In this document: piece after piece, positions 41,720 to 50,760 of the stretch
How positions within the stretch are numbered: position 1 is the stretch's first letter
How the letters are laid out: each line of letters starts with the position of its first letter
Assembly (NCBI RefSeq): GCF_963668215.1
Contig: NZ_OY764190.1
Coordinates: 3,162,001-3,226,000, forward strand
Direction: 5' to 3'
From: an uncultured Desulfosarcina sp.
Lineage (GTDB): Bacteria > Desulfobacterota > Desulfobacteria > Desulfobacterales > Desulfosarcinaceae
DNA: 64,000 nucleotides
Translations under genes and position numbers: made by a program
The notes under the pieces: model-generated
Told to the model about the DNA's origin: nothing
The model's database searches: none
The model's input: only the letters and a program-made list of their open reading frames with translations

Positions 41720-42889
41720 TCAATACAGAAACATGGGTTTGCCCTGGATATTGCGGACGTGCGGGCGATAATTATCGGCATCGTAGAGTTCGGCCACGTC
41801 TACCCGTTTGGCGCCCGCGCTGACGACCGACAGATCCACGGCCGTGTATTGTCCCTTGGCCACGGCGACCATTTTCCCGAAGGTTTGCCGGCGGATCAGA
41901 TCCACCGCTGCGGTGGCATAGTTGAAGGCGACCATCAGATCCAGGGAGTCCGGTGACCCGCTGCGCATGAGATAGAGCAGGGGCTGGAAGATGATTCCGA
42001 TGCCCGTCCGCTTCTTGATCATCTCGGCCGTAACGGCCCCGATGCCGCCCAGTTTCCGGTGGCCGAAGGCGTCCGCCTCGCCGGAGAGGGCCATTTCTCC
42101 CCCTTCCAAGACCGCACCCTCGCTGATGGTCATCATCGCGTAGCGGCTGGGATTGTTTTCCCGGTCCGCCACGAGAAATCGGCACAGGGTGTCGATGTTG
42201 TACGGAACCTCCGATATGATGCAGCGCTCCACACCGGCCAGGTAGCCGGACACCAGCGACGTTTCGCCGCAGTAGCGGCCGAACAGTTCCACCACGGCGA
42301 TGCGCTCGTGGGAGCCACTCGAGGTGCGCAGGGCATGGATAAAGTTTACGCTGCGGGTAATGGCCGTTGAAAACCCGATGCAGTAATCCGTACCCGTCAC
42401 GTCGTTGTCCATGGTTTTGGGAATGGCGATGACGGGAAAGCCCTCCTGATGCAGACGCAGGGCGAAGGAAAGCGTGTCGTCACCGCCGATGGCGACCAGG
42501 GCGTCGATTCCAAGGTGGGACAAATTGTCCAGAACATGGGCGGTGCAGTCCTCTTTTTCCTCCGACGACCGGAAACCGCTTCTCAGAAAATCCGGTGCGT
42601 CCTTATATTTCAGAGCGGCTGGGTTGGTTCGCGAGGTGTGCAGGATCGTACCGCCCGAACGGTCGATGGTCCGGACCCGGGCAGGATCGAGGAGAATGAC
42701 GTTGGCTTCCCACGAGGTGGGATCTTCGCTGTTCAATGCCACCAGCCCATCCCAACCGCGGTAGATGCCCAGAACCGCCATGCCTTCCCGGTGGGCGCCG
42801 ACGACCAGTTGCTTGATGCAGGGGTTGAGTCCCGGAACGTCTCCACCTCCGGTCAGGATGCCGATTGTGATTTTAGATGTCGGGGTCAT
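41720..42889 (-). CDS. 6-phosphofructokinase, PPi-dependent type by motif
   Basis: A 389-residue PFK-fold enzyme: [13 protein letters not shown] at residues 10-22, IGGDDTL at ~134-140, and [15 protein letters not shown] at ~156-170. In the family, Asp in GGDD and Lys in PKTxDND (K158) mark pyrophosphate-dependent enzymes, whereas ATP enzymes have Gly at both places. Such enzymes are reversible. The start at 42889 has GGAGGCAAA upstream. Adjacent to the FBP aldolase/phosphatase, it suggests a switch between PPi-linked glycolysis and gluconeogenesis. Cosubstrate is inferred from motif only. Confidence 0.88.
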   Translation of the reverse strand: MTPTSKITIGILTGGGDVPGLNPCIKQLVVGAHREGMAVLGIYRGWDGLVALNSEDPTSWEANVILLDPARVRTIDRSGGTILHTSRTNPAALKYKDAPDFLRSGFRSSEEKEDCTAHVLDNLSHLGIDALVAIGGDDTLSFALRLHQEGFPVIAIPKTMDNDVTGTDYCIGFSTAITRSVNFIHALRTSSGSHERIAVVELFGRYCGETSLVSGYLAGVERCIISEVPYNIDTLCRFLVADRENNPSRYAMMTISEGAVLEGGEMALSGEADAFGHRKLGGIGAVTAEMIKKRTGIGIIFQPLLYLMRSGSPDSLDLMVAFNYATAAVDLIRRQTFGKMVAVAKGQYTAVDLSVVSAGAKRVDVAELYDADNYRPHVRNIQGKPMFLY

Positions 42890-43388
42890 TTTTTGCCTCC
42901 TTCCCTTTTTGGGGTGACGAAGGATTCTATTTTTTGCCAAACCAGACGGCGAACGCTTCGCGTTTGAAGGAAGATGTGCAGGCAACAGAAAAAACAGCAG
43001 GTAAGCGAATGGTATCGAAAAAGGAAAAAGCAATCCCTGTGCCATTTCCCGTGGCGGCCCTCTAAGGATAATCACTTGGAATGAATAGATATCATAAGAG
43101 AGTGGCGCGATTGTCGATTCGGAGGAAAGGATTGCTTGTTGTTCCTTTTTACAGAGTGAAAACGATGTTGACAGATCGCTTTGGATTTTAGAGCGGGTTA
43201 AGCGGCAAACAGGAACGATTCCATTTTCTGTTAGAATTCCGTTAGCGCCTAAAGATCGTTATCGAAAAAACCGAAAATCTGGTACCAGTGACTGCGCTTT
43301 TCATAAATGAGTTGAAAGCTGAATGTTGACCCCATCGTTGCGAAGGCGGTCACTGCGCAATGAAGGGGCTGTTCGCACGGAGTCGGAG
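42890..43388. other. 499-base intergenic region without a recognised gene
   Basis: Divergent space between the phosphofructokinase gene and the EAL/GGDEF gene. I see no convincing coding frame with a ribosome-binding site. A short CGAACGC-TTC-GCGTTTG hairpin lies near 42951. A TTGACA near 43169 lacks a good -10 box at the right distance. The function is presumably promoters for the two flanking genes. Confidence 0.4.
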
Positions 43389-45221
43389 ATGATAGACCTG
43401 AAAAGCATTTACTGGCAGAAGTGTCTGTCGCAGGTGGATTACGCATTTCAACCGCTGGTGAATATTCACAGCGGCGTCTGTTTCGGCTACGAAGCCCTGA
43501 TCCGCAACGTCGAAGCCGCCGGTTTCCAATCCATCGCCGCATTTTTCGATCAGGCCCACCGGGAAAGGCTGCTGCCCATGGTTCATCGCAGCCTGTTCCA
43601 GAAGGCGGCCGAAACGTTTTCCCGCATCCCATGGCATAGACACGTCAGCCTGTTCTTCAATCTGGACAACCGCCTGTTTTGTTCCGACGATTATGAACCG
43701 GCAGCCGTTGCCGAGGCGCTGGGACCCGGCGCGTTCGCCCGCGGCAAACTGGCATTCGAGATTTCGGAGCAGCACGATATCGATCAACCCGTGGAACTGA
43801 CCGACAGGCTCAAAACGTTCCGGAAAAACGGGATTCGCATCGCCGTGGACGACTTCGGCGTCGGTTTTTCCGGCCTGCGCCTGCTTTACTACTCCCGTCC
43901 GGATTATATTAAAATCGACCGGTTTTTTATCCAGCATATTGCCCAGGATGCCGAAAAACGGATGCTGGCGGCAAGCATTGTCTCCATCGCCCATCAGATG
44001 GGCAGCGTGGTTATCGCCGAGGGCGTAGAGACCAAACAGGAGTATTACGAATGCCGCAAAATCGGCTGCGATATGGTCCAGGGCTACCTTGTCCAGAAGC
44101 CGCAGTTGGAAACATCCCGCCTGTACAAGGATTATACCGAGATTCGCGGGCTGTGCGAGAAGGACAGGCGCAACGGCCCGCGCAAAGACATCTCCCTGAT
44201 CGAGGCCGAGATCGAGTATATCCAGCCGATTCCCTACGAAGCGCCGGTGACCGACATCCTGGATACCTTCAAAAAATATCCGACCCGGACGTTTTTCCCC
44301 ATCGTCACGTCGGTCAACGAACCGGTGGGCATCATCCGGGAAGCTTCCATCAAGGAATTCATCTACTCCCGTTTTGGCCGTTTCGTACTGGAAAACCTGT
44401 CTTTCAGCAAAAAGGTCGACGACCTGATCACCCGCGTGCCCTGCGTAGATATCCGCATGCCCTTGGAGCATATCATGGATATTTTTTCGGGAGACAACCG
44501 GTTGGAGGGCGTCCTGATGACCAACAACCAGAATTACGTCGGTTTTCTAAGCGCCCAGTCGATGCTGAAAATTCTCAACGAGAAAAAACTGGCCCTGGCC
44601 AGGGACCAAAACCCGCTGTCCAAGCTGCCGGGCAACAACTGCATCTTCGAATATGTTTCCCAGGCATTGCGGGACATCGAAAGCGTCTATGCCTTGGTCT
44701 ATTTCGACTTCGACAATTTCAAGGCCTACAACGACACCTACGGCTTCCGTCAGGGCGACCGGGTGATTCTCCTTTTCTCCGAACTGCTGAAATCCCACAC
44801 CCTTTCCCGGGACCGCTTTGTGGGCCATGTGGGTGGGGACGACTTCTTCATGGGCATCAAGGGCGTTTTCCTGGGCGAGGTGGAAGAAGAGGTGCGCACC
44901 ATTGCCTGGCAGTTCCGGACCAATGTGGAAAGCTTCTATCAGAAGGAGGCGGTCGACCAGGGATGCATTCAGGCCCGAAACCGTGAGGGTGCAATCCAGC
45001 GCTTTCCGTTGATGACCGTCAGCAGCGTGATCCTGGAGCTTCCCGAGCAGATGCACCGGATCTGTTCGCCCGAAGAGATCGGAACGCTGATCGCCAAAAT
45101 GAAAAAAACGGCCAAGCAGTCGCCGGAAAAACTGGCCGTGGACAGTCTGGCGCATTTCAAGGCCAACCTCACCGACAATCCTAACGCCATTAGCATGGAA
45201 GCCAGCCCGCACCTGAACTGA
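43389..45221 (+). CDS. c-di-GMP EAL phosphodiesterase with CBS pair and degenerate GGDEF domain
   Basis: A ~610-residue protein. Residues ~1-250 are an EAL domain with the main catalytic motifs: YEALIR, FEISEQ, DDFGVGFSG, IKIDRF, IAEGVET and QGYLVQKP. Then come paired CBS domains (TDILDTFKKYPTRTFFPIV and VDIRMPLEHIMDIFSG). The C-terminal GGDEF domain has YFDFDNFKAYNDTYG but GGDDF instead of GGDEF/GGEEF. So hydrolysis of c-di-GMP seems likely, and cyclase activity is doubtful. The CBS pair suggests nucleotide control. ATG 43389 follows GGAG. EAL-CBS-GGDEF is a known YkuI/YkoW-like layout. Confidence 0.9.
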   Translation: MIDLKSIYWQKCLSQVDYAFQPLVNIHSGVCFGYEALIRNVEAAGFQSIAAFFDQAHRERLLPMVHRSLFQKAAETFSRIPWHRHVSLFFNLDNRLFCSDDYEPAAVAEALGPGAFARGKLAFEISEQHDIDQPVELTDRLKTFRKNGIRIAVDDFGVGFSGLRLLYYSRPDYIKIDRFFIQHIAQDAEKRMLAASIVSIAHQMGSVVIAEGVETKQEYYECRKIGCDMVQGYLVQKPQLETSRLYKDYTEIRGLCEKDRRNGPRKDISLIEAEIEYIQPIPYEAPVTDILDTFKKYPTRTFFPIVTSVNEPVGIIREASIKEFIYSRFGRFVLENLSFSKKVDDLITRVPCVDIRMPLEHIMDIFSGDNRLEGVLMTNNQNYVGFLSAQSMLKILNEKKLALARDQNPLSKLPGNNCIFEYVSQALRDIESVYALVYFDFDNFKAYNDTYGFRQGDRVILLFSELLKSHTLSRDRFVGHVGGDDFFMGIKGVFLGEVEEEVRTIAWQFRTNVESFYQKEAVDQGCIQARNREGAIQRFPLMTVSSVILELPEQMHRICSPEEIGTLIAKMKKTAKQSPEKLAVDSLAHFKANLTDNPNAISMEASPHLN

Positions 45222-45528
45222 AAACCCATTTCCGCTGTTAACCGGATTACTACTGTTCTTGGACGGTTGGGAAAGCCGCCGAGCTTTTTTCCCCAAGGTC
45301 TCGATCATTTTTCGTGTTTCGTGAGCGAACTGTTTGCTTCGAATGTGGCGATGGTTTATGATTGGCGTATCTGCCTACGGTGATGGCCTTAATCAAAACA
45401 ATAGGAGGCTGAAATACTGCTCAATAGGCGCCAATTGGAAAAATTTAATATTATTCTCCCGGAAAATATCAAAAAAATCTCTATATTGAATTGAGTTCAA
45501 AGACGACGCCATCAGCCACCGCGTTTCA
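45222..45528. other. 307-base intergenic region without a recognised gene
   Basis: Convergent space between the EAL gene and the ugpE-like gene. A weak hairpin GGGAAAGC-CGCCGA-GCTTTTTT near 45269-45293 could be the terminator of the EAL gene. An isolated AGGAGG at ~45402 is not followed by a start codon at a useful distance. Otherwise nothing is visible. Confidence 0.4.
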
Positions 45529-46359
45529 CTATTTGATGCCGGCGTACATGAACGACTGGACGAACTGCCGCTGGAAGAGAAGAAATGCGATCAGCAGGGG
45601 AGCAACGGAGATCAGTGTGGCGGCGGATATGATGGACCAGTTGACGCCCGATTCCGGGGCTCCGAAGATTCCCAACCCCACAGTCAAGGGGCGGGTTTCC
45701 ACCGAATTGGTGACAATCAGCGGCCAGAGAAAATTGTTCCAATGGTGGCTGATGGATACCAGCCCGTAGGCCAGGTACGTGGGGCGTGCCAGCGGCACGT
45801 ACACGCGCCACAACACCCCGAGCGTACCGCACCCCTCCAGGCGTGCGGCTTCCTCCAACTCCTTTGGCGTCGATTTAAAGGCCTGCCTGAGAAGAAAGAT
45901 ACCGAAGGCGCTGGCCATATACGGCAGCCCGATGCCGAGAATGGTATCCACCAGATGGAACCGGGCTAGTGTGCCATAGTTTTCCACAATGAGAATTTCC
46001 GGCGTGATCATCAACTGGACCAGCACCAGGGCGAAGGCGACCTGATAGCCGCGAAACCGATAGCGTGCGAACGCGTAAGCGGCCAGGGTGCAGAGCACCA
46101 ACTGGGCGGCGAGAATGGTGGTTACCAGGATAAAGGTGTTCAGGGCGTAGCGGGGAAAGGGCGCCTGGGAGAGGGCTTCACGGAAGTTGGCCAGGGTCAG
46201 TGGGGCCAGTAGATCGAAATTGACGGCGTATTCTCCGGGATGAAAGGCGGCCCAGAATGCATACACCAGAGGAGAAATCCAGAGCAGTGCCAGCAGCCAT
46301 GCGGCTCCGGTTTCGAGCGATGCGGTAAACACCCGGGAAAAGTTGCGGGATTCATTCAT
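45529..46359 (-). CDS. ABC transporter permease, UgpE/MalG type
   Basis: A 276-residue six-helix permease with the EAA loop EAARLEGCGTLGVLWRVYVPLARPT characteristic of binding-protein-dependent carriers (MalG/UgpE class, inner membrane). It overlaps the upstream permease by ATGA. With UgpA-, UgpB- and UgpC-like genes directly upstream it completes a carbohydrate-type (CUT1) importer. The DeoR/GlpR regulator at the head of the operon points to sn-glycerol-3-phosphate or a related phospho-sugar as substrate, but the sequence does not prove it. Confidence 0.88.
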   Translation of the reverse strand: MNESRNFSRVFTASLETGAAWLLALLWISPLVYAFWAAFHPGEYAVNFDLLAPLTLANFREALSQAPFPRYALNTFILVTTILAAQLVLCTLAAYAFARYRFRGYQVAFALVLVQLMITPEILIVENYGTLARFHLVDTILGIGLPYMASAFGIFLLRQAFKSTPKELEEAARLEGCGTLGVLWRVYVPLARPTYLAYGLVSISHHWNNFLWPLIVTNSVETRPLTVGLGIFGAPESGVNWSIISAATLISVAPLLIAFLLFQRQFVQSFMYAGIK

Positions 46360-47234
46360 CGATAGTGCACCCGTTTGTCCAGGATAAAGAATTGCAGCAG
46401 GGCCATGATCCCCAGCAGGACGAGCAGGACAACCGTGAGTGCGGCGGCGAAATTGGTTTCGAAATAGGAAAAGGCCGTTTCGAAAATATAGTAAAGCAGA
46501 AGATTGCTGGCGTTGTCTGGTCCCCCCTTGGTCAGCACGAAGAGATGATCCACCAGTTTGAAGGAGTTGAGCACCGCGTTGATGAGAACGAAAAGCGTAG
46601 TGGGCATGAGCAGGGGAAACATCACCCGGCGAAAGTAGTACCAGCGTCCGGCCCCTTCAAGCTGTGAGGCCTCCTTGAGTTCCGGCGGGATGTTCTGCAT
46701 GGCCGCCAGGTAGAAAATCATGAAAAAGCCGGCCTCTTTCCAGATGGTCATCACCATGATGGCCGGAAGCACCGTGGCCGGATCACCCAGCCAGTTATGC
46801 CCGGAAAAGCCCAGCGAGGAAGCAATTTGATCGATCAGGCCGATATCCGGGGTGTAAAAGAACAGCCAGATGTTGGCTACGGCGATCATCGGCAGGATCG
46901 TTGGCGTGAAATAGGCCATGCGAACCATCGCCCGGCCCGGAATGGACCGGTTGACCAGCAAGGCCATGACAATGGCCAGGGCGATGGACGTGGGGATGGT
47001 GCCCAGTGCGAACCAGGCATTGTTGGCCAGGACTTTCCAGAAGATCGGATCGTCCAGCATGCGTTCATAGTTGAAGGCTCCTACGAACCGGGCCGGCCGG
47101 ATGGCCGTGGCCTTCGAGAACACACTGTCGATCACCGTCGCCACCGTGGGATAGTGGGTGAAGGCGATCAACAGAATCGCGGCGGGCATGAGCAGCAGCC
47201 AGCCCTGGACATGTCTGGATAACCGGGTTTTCAT
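46356..47234 (-). CDS. ABC transporter permease, UgpA/MalF type
   Basis: A 292-residue permease with about six transmembrane helices and an EAA motif in KEASQLEGAGRWYYFRRVMFP. ATG 47234 is chosen because it begins a normal cytoplasmic N-tail (MKTRLSRHVQGWLLLMPAAILLIAF); the in-frame extension upstream runs through the hairpin and is unlikely. It forms the membrane channel with the downstream UgpE-like subunit. A perfect 14-bp hairpin separates it from the binding-protein gene. Confidence 0.88.
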   Translation of the reverse strand: MKTRLSRHVQGWLLLMPAAILLIAFTHYPTVATVIDSVFSKATAIRPARFVGAFNYERMLDDPIFWKVLANNAWFALGTIPTSIALAIVMALLVNRSIPGRAMVRMAYFTPTILPMIAVANIWLFFYTPDIGLIDQIASSLGFSGHNWLGDPATVLPAIMVMTIWKEAGFFMIFYLAAMQNIPPELKEASQLEGAGRWYYFRRVMFPLLMPTTLFVLINAVLNSFKLVDHLFVLTKGGPDNASNLLLYYIFETAFSYFETNFAAALTVVLLVLLGIMALLQFFILDKRVHYR

Positions 47235-47253
47235 TGATTTTTCATGTGGTAAA

Positions 47254-47291
47254 GCGCAGCAGCGGGCGTCACCGGATGCCCGCTGCTGCGC
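47254..47291 (-). promoter_or_regulatory. Perfect 14-bp hairpin between binding-protein and permease genes
   Basis: GCGCAGCAGCGGGC and GCCCGCTGCTGCGC pair perfectly around a 10-base loop, immediately after the binding-protein stop codon and before the permease start. No T-run follows. Such stems in ABC operons protect the upstream mRNA and keep the binding protein more abundant than the permeases (as in malE-malF). Confidence 0.75.
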
Positions 47292-47299
47292 CGATGGAA

Positions 47300-48577
47300 T
47301 CAACGATATTGTTTCAGCAACCGGTCGGCCTGTTGCTGGGCTTCCTTCAGGGCCGCTTCGGGCGTCTTCGATTCGGTCAATGCCGCCTGGATGGCATCAT
47401 CCAGCAGCTTGCGCACCCGGCCGGTCTGATAGGTGGAAAGCTCCGCCGTGGCGTATTGGAGCTGGTCCCGGGCCACCGCCGCATAGGGGAACCCCTTGAC
47501 ATATTGCTTCAGGGCATCGGTTTCGTAGGCCGCCGGGCTGACGCCCATGTAGCCGGTTTCCATGGACCACTCGGCGGAACGCTGCGGGCTGGTCATGAAT
47601 TTGATCAGCCGCATGGCAGCCTTGCGTTCTTCCGGCGTCGTCTTCTTGAAAATATAGAAGTTGCCGCCGCCGGTGGGTGTCCCGCGACGCTTGCTGGCCG
47701 GCAGCATGGCGACACCGAAGTCGAACGCGGCGTTCTTTTTCACGGCCGTCAGATTGCCGGTGGAGTGCCACATAATTGCGGTTTTGCCTTCGAGAAAATT
47801 CTGCCGCAGGGTACCCCATTCGATGGTCCCCTTGGGCATGACCCCGTACTTGCTTCCCAGATCCTTCCAGAACTGCAGGGCGCCGATCACCGCGGGATCG
47901 TCGTAATAGGTGGTGTTGCCGTCTCCGTTCATCAGCACCTGGCCGTTTTGCATGGAAAGCGCGCCAAACATCCAGTAAGGATAGCCGGTGGAGGGAATCA
48001 TCACGCCCCACTGGGAGCCGTCGGGTTTGGTGAGCTTTTTGCCCATGGCCGCCATTTCGTCCCAGGTGGCCGGCGGCTTGTCCGGATCCAACCCGGCCGC
48101 CTTAAAGGCATCCTTGTTGTAGTACATCACGATCGTGGAGCGCTGGAACGGAATGCCCCAGGTCTTGCCGGCCGTGCGGCCGTTTTCCATGAGGGTGGGA
48201 TAAAACGAATCCAGCCAGGCCTTCTCTTCGGCGGTTTCCACCACGTCGTCGAAGGCGACGATGGCATCCTGCTCGATCAGTTCGTAGATATCGATGGAAA
48301 ACATTACCGACAGTTGGGCCGGTTGTCCGCTCTTCAACGCCGCCAGCGCCTTGATACGGGCATCGTTGTAGTTGCCGGCATAGATCGCCTTGACGGTGAT
48401 ATCCGGATTCTCTTTCATAAAATCGGCGACAAACCCATCGACGATCTTGGTCAGCGGCCCGCCGACGGCCACGGGGTAATACATGGTCAGCTCCGTGGCC
48501 ATGCCGGTCGTGACGGCAGCCATGAAAAACATCGTCGCCATTATCGCAATACCGAAAAATTTCCATTTTTTACGCAT
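47300..48577 (-). CDS. Extracellular solute-binding protein, UgpB type
   Basis: A signal peptide (MRKKWKFFGIAIMATMFFMA, cleavage near TGMA-TE) and a mature periplasmic protein of ~400 residues with TMYYPVAVGGPLTKIVDGFV and QRSTIVMYYNKDAFKAAGLDPDKPP-like blocks of the CUT1 binding family. UgpB binds sn-glycerol-3-phosphate and glycerophosphodiesters. AGGAGGCG precedes the ATG. It heads the transport part of the operon and is followed by a stabilising hairpin. Substrate inferred from the GlpR-like regulator and UgpC-like ATPase. Confidence 0.88.
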   Translation of the reverse strand: MRKKWKFFGIAIMATMFFMAAVTTGMATELTMYYPVAVGGPLTKIVDGFVADFMKENPDITVKAIYAGNYNDARIKALAALKSGQPAQLSVMFSIDIYELIEQDAIVAFDDVVETAEEKAWLDSFYPTLMENGRTAGKTWGIPFQRSTIVMYYNKDAFKAAGLDPDKPPATWDEMAAMGKKLTKPDGSQWGVMIPSTGYPYWMFGALSMQNGQVLMNGDGNTTYYDDPAVIGALQFWKDLGSKYGVMPKGTIEWGTLRQNFLEGKTAIMWHSTGNLTAVKKNAAFDFGVAMLPASKRRGTPTGGGNFYIFKKTTPEERKAAMRLIKFMTSPQRSAEWSMETGYMGVSPAAYETDALKQYVKGFPYAAVARDQLQYATAELSTYQTGRVRKLLDDAIQAALTESKTPEAALKEAQQQADRLLKQYR

Positions 48578-48666
48578 GATACGCCTCCTTGCTTTTGTTG
48601 GGGGGTAGGGTTTTAACCGGCTAAGGGAAACTTCATCTGACTGTTGTTTCGTATCCTGTGAACAGG

Positions 48667-49710
48667 TTAATCGTCGATGCGAACTTCATCGACGCCAAAA
48701 CGGTGGATGGCCTCTGCGGACCAACGGATATGAATCGCTTCCTCGGGACGATAGCCCCTGCGCCCATCGATTCGGGCGAACAAGGTCTGGCCGTTATGGG
48801 TCATGCGCAGCACCGTTTCTGCTCCTAAATAATCAACAGAAGAGATGCTCACGGGAAGACCGCTCGGTCCCACCTGCACATCTTCGGGACGCACGCCGAT
48901 GAATCCCTCATCCAGGCCATCGGCCGCCGGGGCGCCGTCGCAAGCTTCGGCCAACGCGCCACGTTCCTCGATCAGCGCGACGTTCAGCAGGTTCATCGGG
49001 GGCGACCCCAGAAATTGGGCGGCAAAGGTCGTGCGCGGCCGTTCGTAGAGTTCGTGGGGCGGCCCCGTCTGCTCGACCCGGCCCTGTTTGAGCAGCACCA
49101 CCTGGTCGGCCATGGTCATCGCTTCCACCTGGTCGTGGGTGACATATATCATGGTCAATCCGAGCTTTTGCTGCAGCGTACGGATTTCGTCGCGCATTTC
49201 CGCCCTGAGTTTGGCATCCAGGTTGGAGAGCGGTTCGTCCATCAGGCAGACCCGTCGCCGGGATACAATGGAACGGGCCAGAGCCACGCGCTGGCGCTGT
49301 CCTCCGGAAAGCTGGGCCGGCTTGCGATCCAGCAGGTCGGCCAATCCCACCATGCGTGCGGCCTTATCCAACCTGGCATTTCGCTCGGTCGGAGAAATGC
49401 CCCTGACCTTCAACCCGAACAGAATGTTCTCGCGGACATTGAGATGGGGAAACAGGGCATAGGACTGAAACACCATGGACACACCGCGTGCTGCCGGGTC
49501 CATGCGGGTCACCTCTTTGCCTCCGATGAAAATGGAACCGGAGGTGATTTTCTCCAGGCCGGCGATCAGCCGCAATATCGTTGATTTCCCGCAGCCGGAG
49601 GGCCCCAGCAATACGGTCAGGCTGCCTTCGGGAACCGTCAGCGACACCTTGTCTACGGCCGTGACAGCGCCCCATTGCTTGACCAGTTCCCGGATGTCGA
49701 TGCTGCTCAT
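48667..49710 (-). CDS. ABC transporter ATP-binding protein, UgpC/MalK type
   Basis: The nucleotide-binding domain has Walker A GPSGCGKST (36-44), Q-loop VFQSYALFPHL, signature LSGGQRQRVALARSI, Walker B CLMDEPLSNLDAK and the H-loop THDQVEAMTMAD. The C-terminal ~110 residues are the TOBE regulatory region (FIGVRPEDVQV). ATG 49710 overlaps the regulator stop (ATGA), so translation is coupled. It powers the UgpA/E-like channel. Similar to MalK and UgpC, hence a carbohydrate-class transporter. Confidence 0.9.
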   Translation of the reverse strand: MSSIDIRELVKQWGAVTAVDKVSLTVPEGSLTVLLGPSGCGKSTILRLIAGLEKITSGSIFIGGKEVTRMDPAARGVSMVFQSYALFPHLNVRENILFGLKVRGISPTERNARLDKAARMVGLADLLDRKPAQLSGGQRQRVALARSIVSRRRVCLMDEPLSNLDAKLRAEMRDEIRTLQQKLGLTMIYVTHDQVEAMTMADQVVLLKQGRVEQTGPPHELYERPRTTFAAQFLGSPPMNLLNVALIEERGALAEACDGAPAADGLDEGFIGVRPEDVQVGPSGLPVSISSVDYLGAETVLRMTHNGQTLFARIDGRRGYRPEEAIHIRWSAEAIHRFGVDEVRIDD

Positions 49711-50483
49711 GGCGTTGGATCTCTCTTGCAAAGGATCAGTTGCGCGTCGGATCGGCGGATCAAGTCGAGGATGGGTTCCGGAGGCATGCGGTCGCAAAAG
49801 ATCTTGGCGGCTTCGTCAATCCTTCCTCCCCGCACATGGGCGGCCCGGCCGAACTTGCTGTAATCGAGCACCAGATAGGCCTGGCGGCTGTTTTCACGAA
49901 TGATCTGCCGCGCCCGCACTTCCTCATCGTAAAAGTCGAGGAGCGTTCCATCCTCGTCGACCCCGGCGACCCCATAGATGCCGATATCCACCTTATACGC
50001 TTGGAAAAGCGCTTCCATCCCGTTGCCCATCACATCCCGGTCTTCGTTGCGCAACCGGCCGCCGGCAACGGTGACTTCAAAGGTCGGATTGCTGCAGGCC
50101 AGCATGGCGATGTTGAGGTTGTTGGTGAAGATTCTCAAATGGGTGTGCGCCAAAAGCGCCTTGGAAACGATCTCGGGGGTGGTGCCGATGCTGAAGGCAA
50201 CGGATACGCCGTTGGGGACATGCCGGGCCACCTCTGTTGCGATGGTTTGCTTGGCGTTGTGATTCAGAATCTGACGCCAGGCGTAGGCCATGTTGCCAGG
50301 CATGTTCATTTGCTGAACGCCGCCGTGCACGCGTCGGGCGATCCCCCGTTCGCACAGCAGATTCAGATCACGGCGAATGGTCTGCGTGGTGACCTGGAAT
50401 TGCCGCGCAAGATCCTCTACGCTGATAAAATCCGCTTGACGGATCAAATCGGCAATGTGCGCCTGTCGCTCGGATAGTGGCAT
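49707..50483 (-). CDS. DeoR-family transcriptional repressor, GlpR-like
   Basis: The N-terminal winged HTH is typical: LSERQAHIADLIRQADFISVEDLARQF, TTQTIRRDLNLLCERGIARRVHGG. The C-terminal DeoR sensor domain contains FSIGTTPEIVSKAL and TVAGGRLRNEDRDVMG. GlpR of this class binds glycerol-3-phosphate. The gene begins the ugp-like operon, so it probably represses its own promoter. A candidate palindromic operator lies 36 bases upstream. No strong Shine-Dalgarno was seen before the ATG. Confidence 0.88.
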   Translation of the reverse strand: MPLSERQAHIADLIRQADFISVEDLARQFQVTTQTIRRDLNLLCERGIARRVHGGVQQMNMPGNMAYAWRQILNHNAKQTIATEVARHVPNGVSVAFSIGTTPEIVSKALLAHTHLRIFTNNLNIAMLACSNPTFEVTVAGGRLRNEDRDVMGNGMEALFQAYKVDIGIYGVAGVDEDGTLLDFYDEEVRARQIIRENSRQAYLVLDYSKFGRAAHVRGGRIDEAAKIFCDRMPPEPILDLIRRSDAQLILCKRDPTP

Positions 50484-50760
50484 GGATCGAATAAATTTAT
50501 CATTCAGTGGAAAATAATGTTCATATGAACGTGAAAACCAATATTAAGACGATTTCTCAATAGAAATCAAACTAATTATCGTTCGTTTGGCTTTCGTTAC
50601 GGCATTGTTAGGATTCAATTAGCGTTCAAATGAAAATACTTTCTGCTGGGACAGTGAGGATTTCCGGGGGCGAATGTATTGAAGGCCGGCCCCCGTTGCC
50701 TTACCCGTGGGGACGAAAATAATAGGGTTGCGAGCGTTTCGGTATCCTGTGCCGGTCTTA
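50484..50760 (-). promoter_or_regulatory. Control region of the GlpR/ugp-like operon
   Basis: AT-rich 277-base region. A perfect 12-bp palindrome GTTCATATGAAC is at 50519-50530. Direct repeats of TTCGTT (TTCGTTTGGCTTTCGTTA, near 50580) resemble sites used by DeoR-type repressors. A weak TTGATT/TTAATA pair with 17-base spacing can be read on the minus strand. CGGGGGC and GCCCCCG (50665-50671, 50689-50695) form a stem after the phnW gene but without a T-run. Confidence 0.5.

Noticed and set aside
42890..43388. In-frame extension of the phosphofructokinase towards 43075
   Set aside because: The ATG at 42889 has a strong GGAGG and the family N-terminus; the extension has no ribosome-binding site and is atypical.
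45269..45293. Strong terminator after the EAL/GGDEF gene
   Set aside because: The stem is short and A/T-rich; noted only as a weak possibility inside the intergenic entry.
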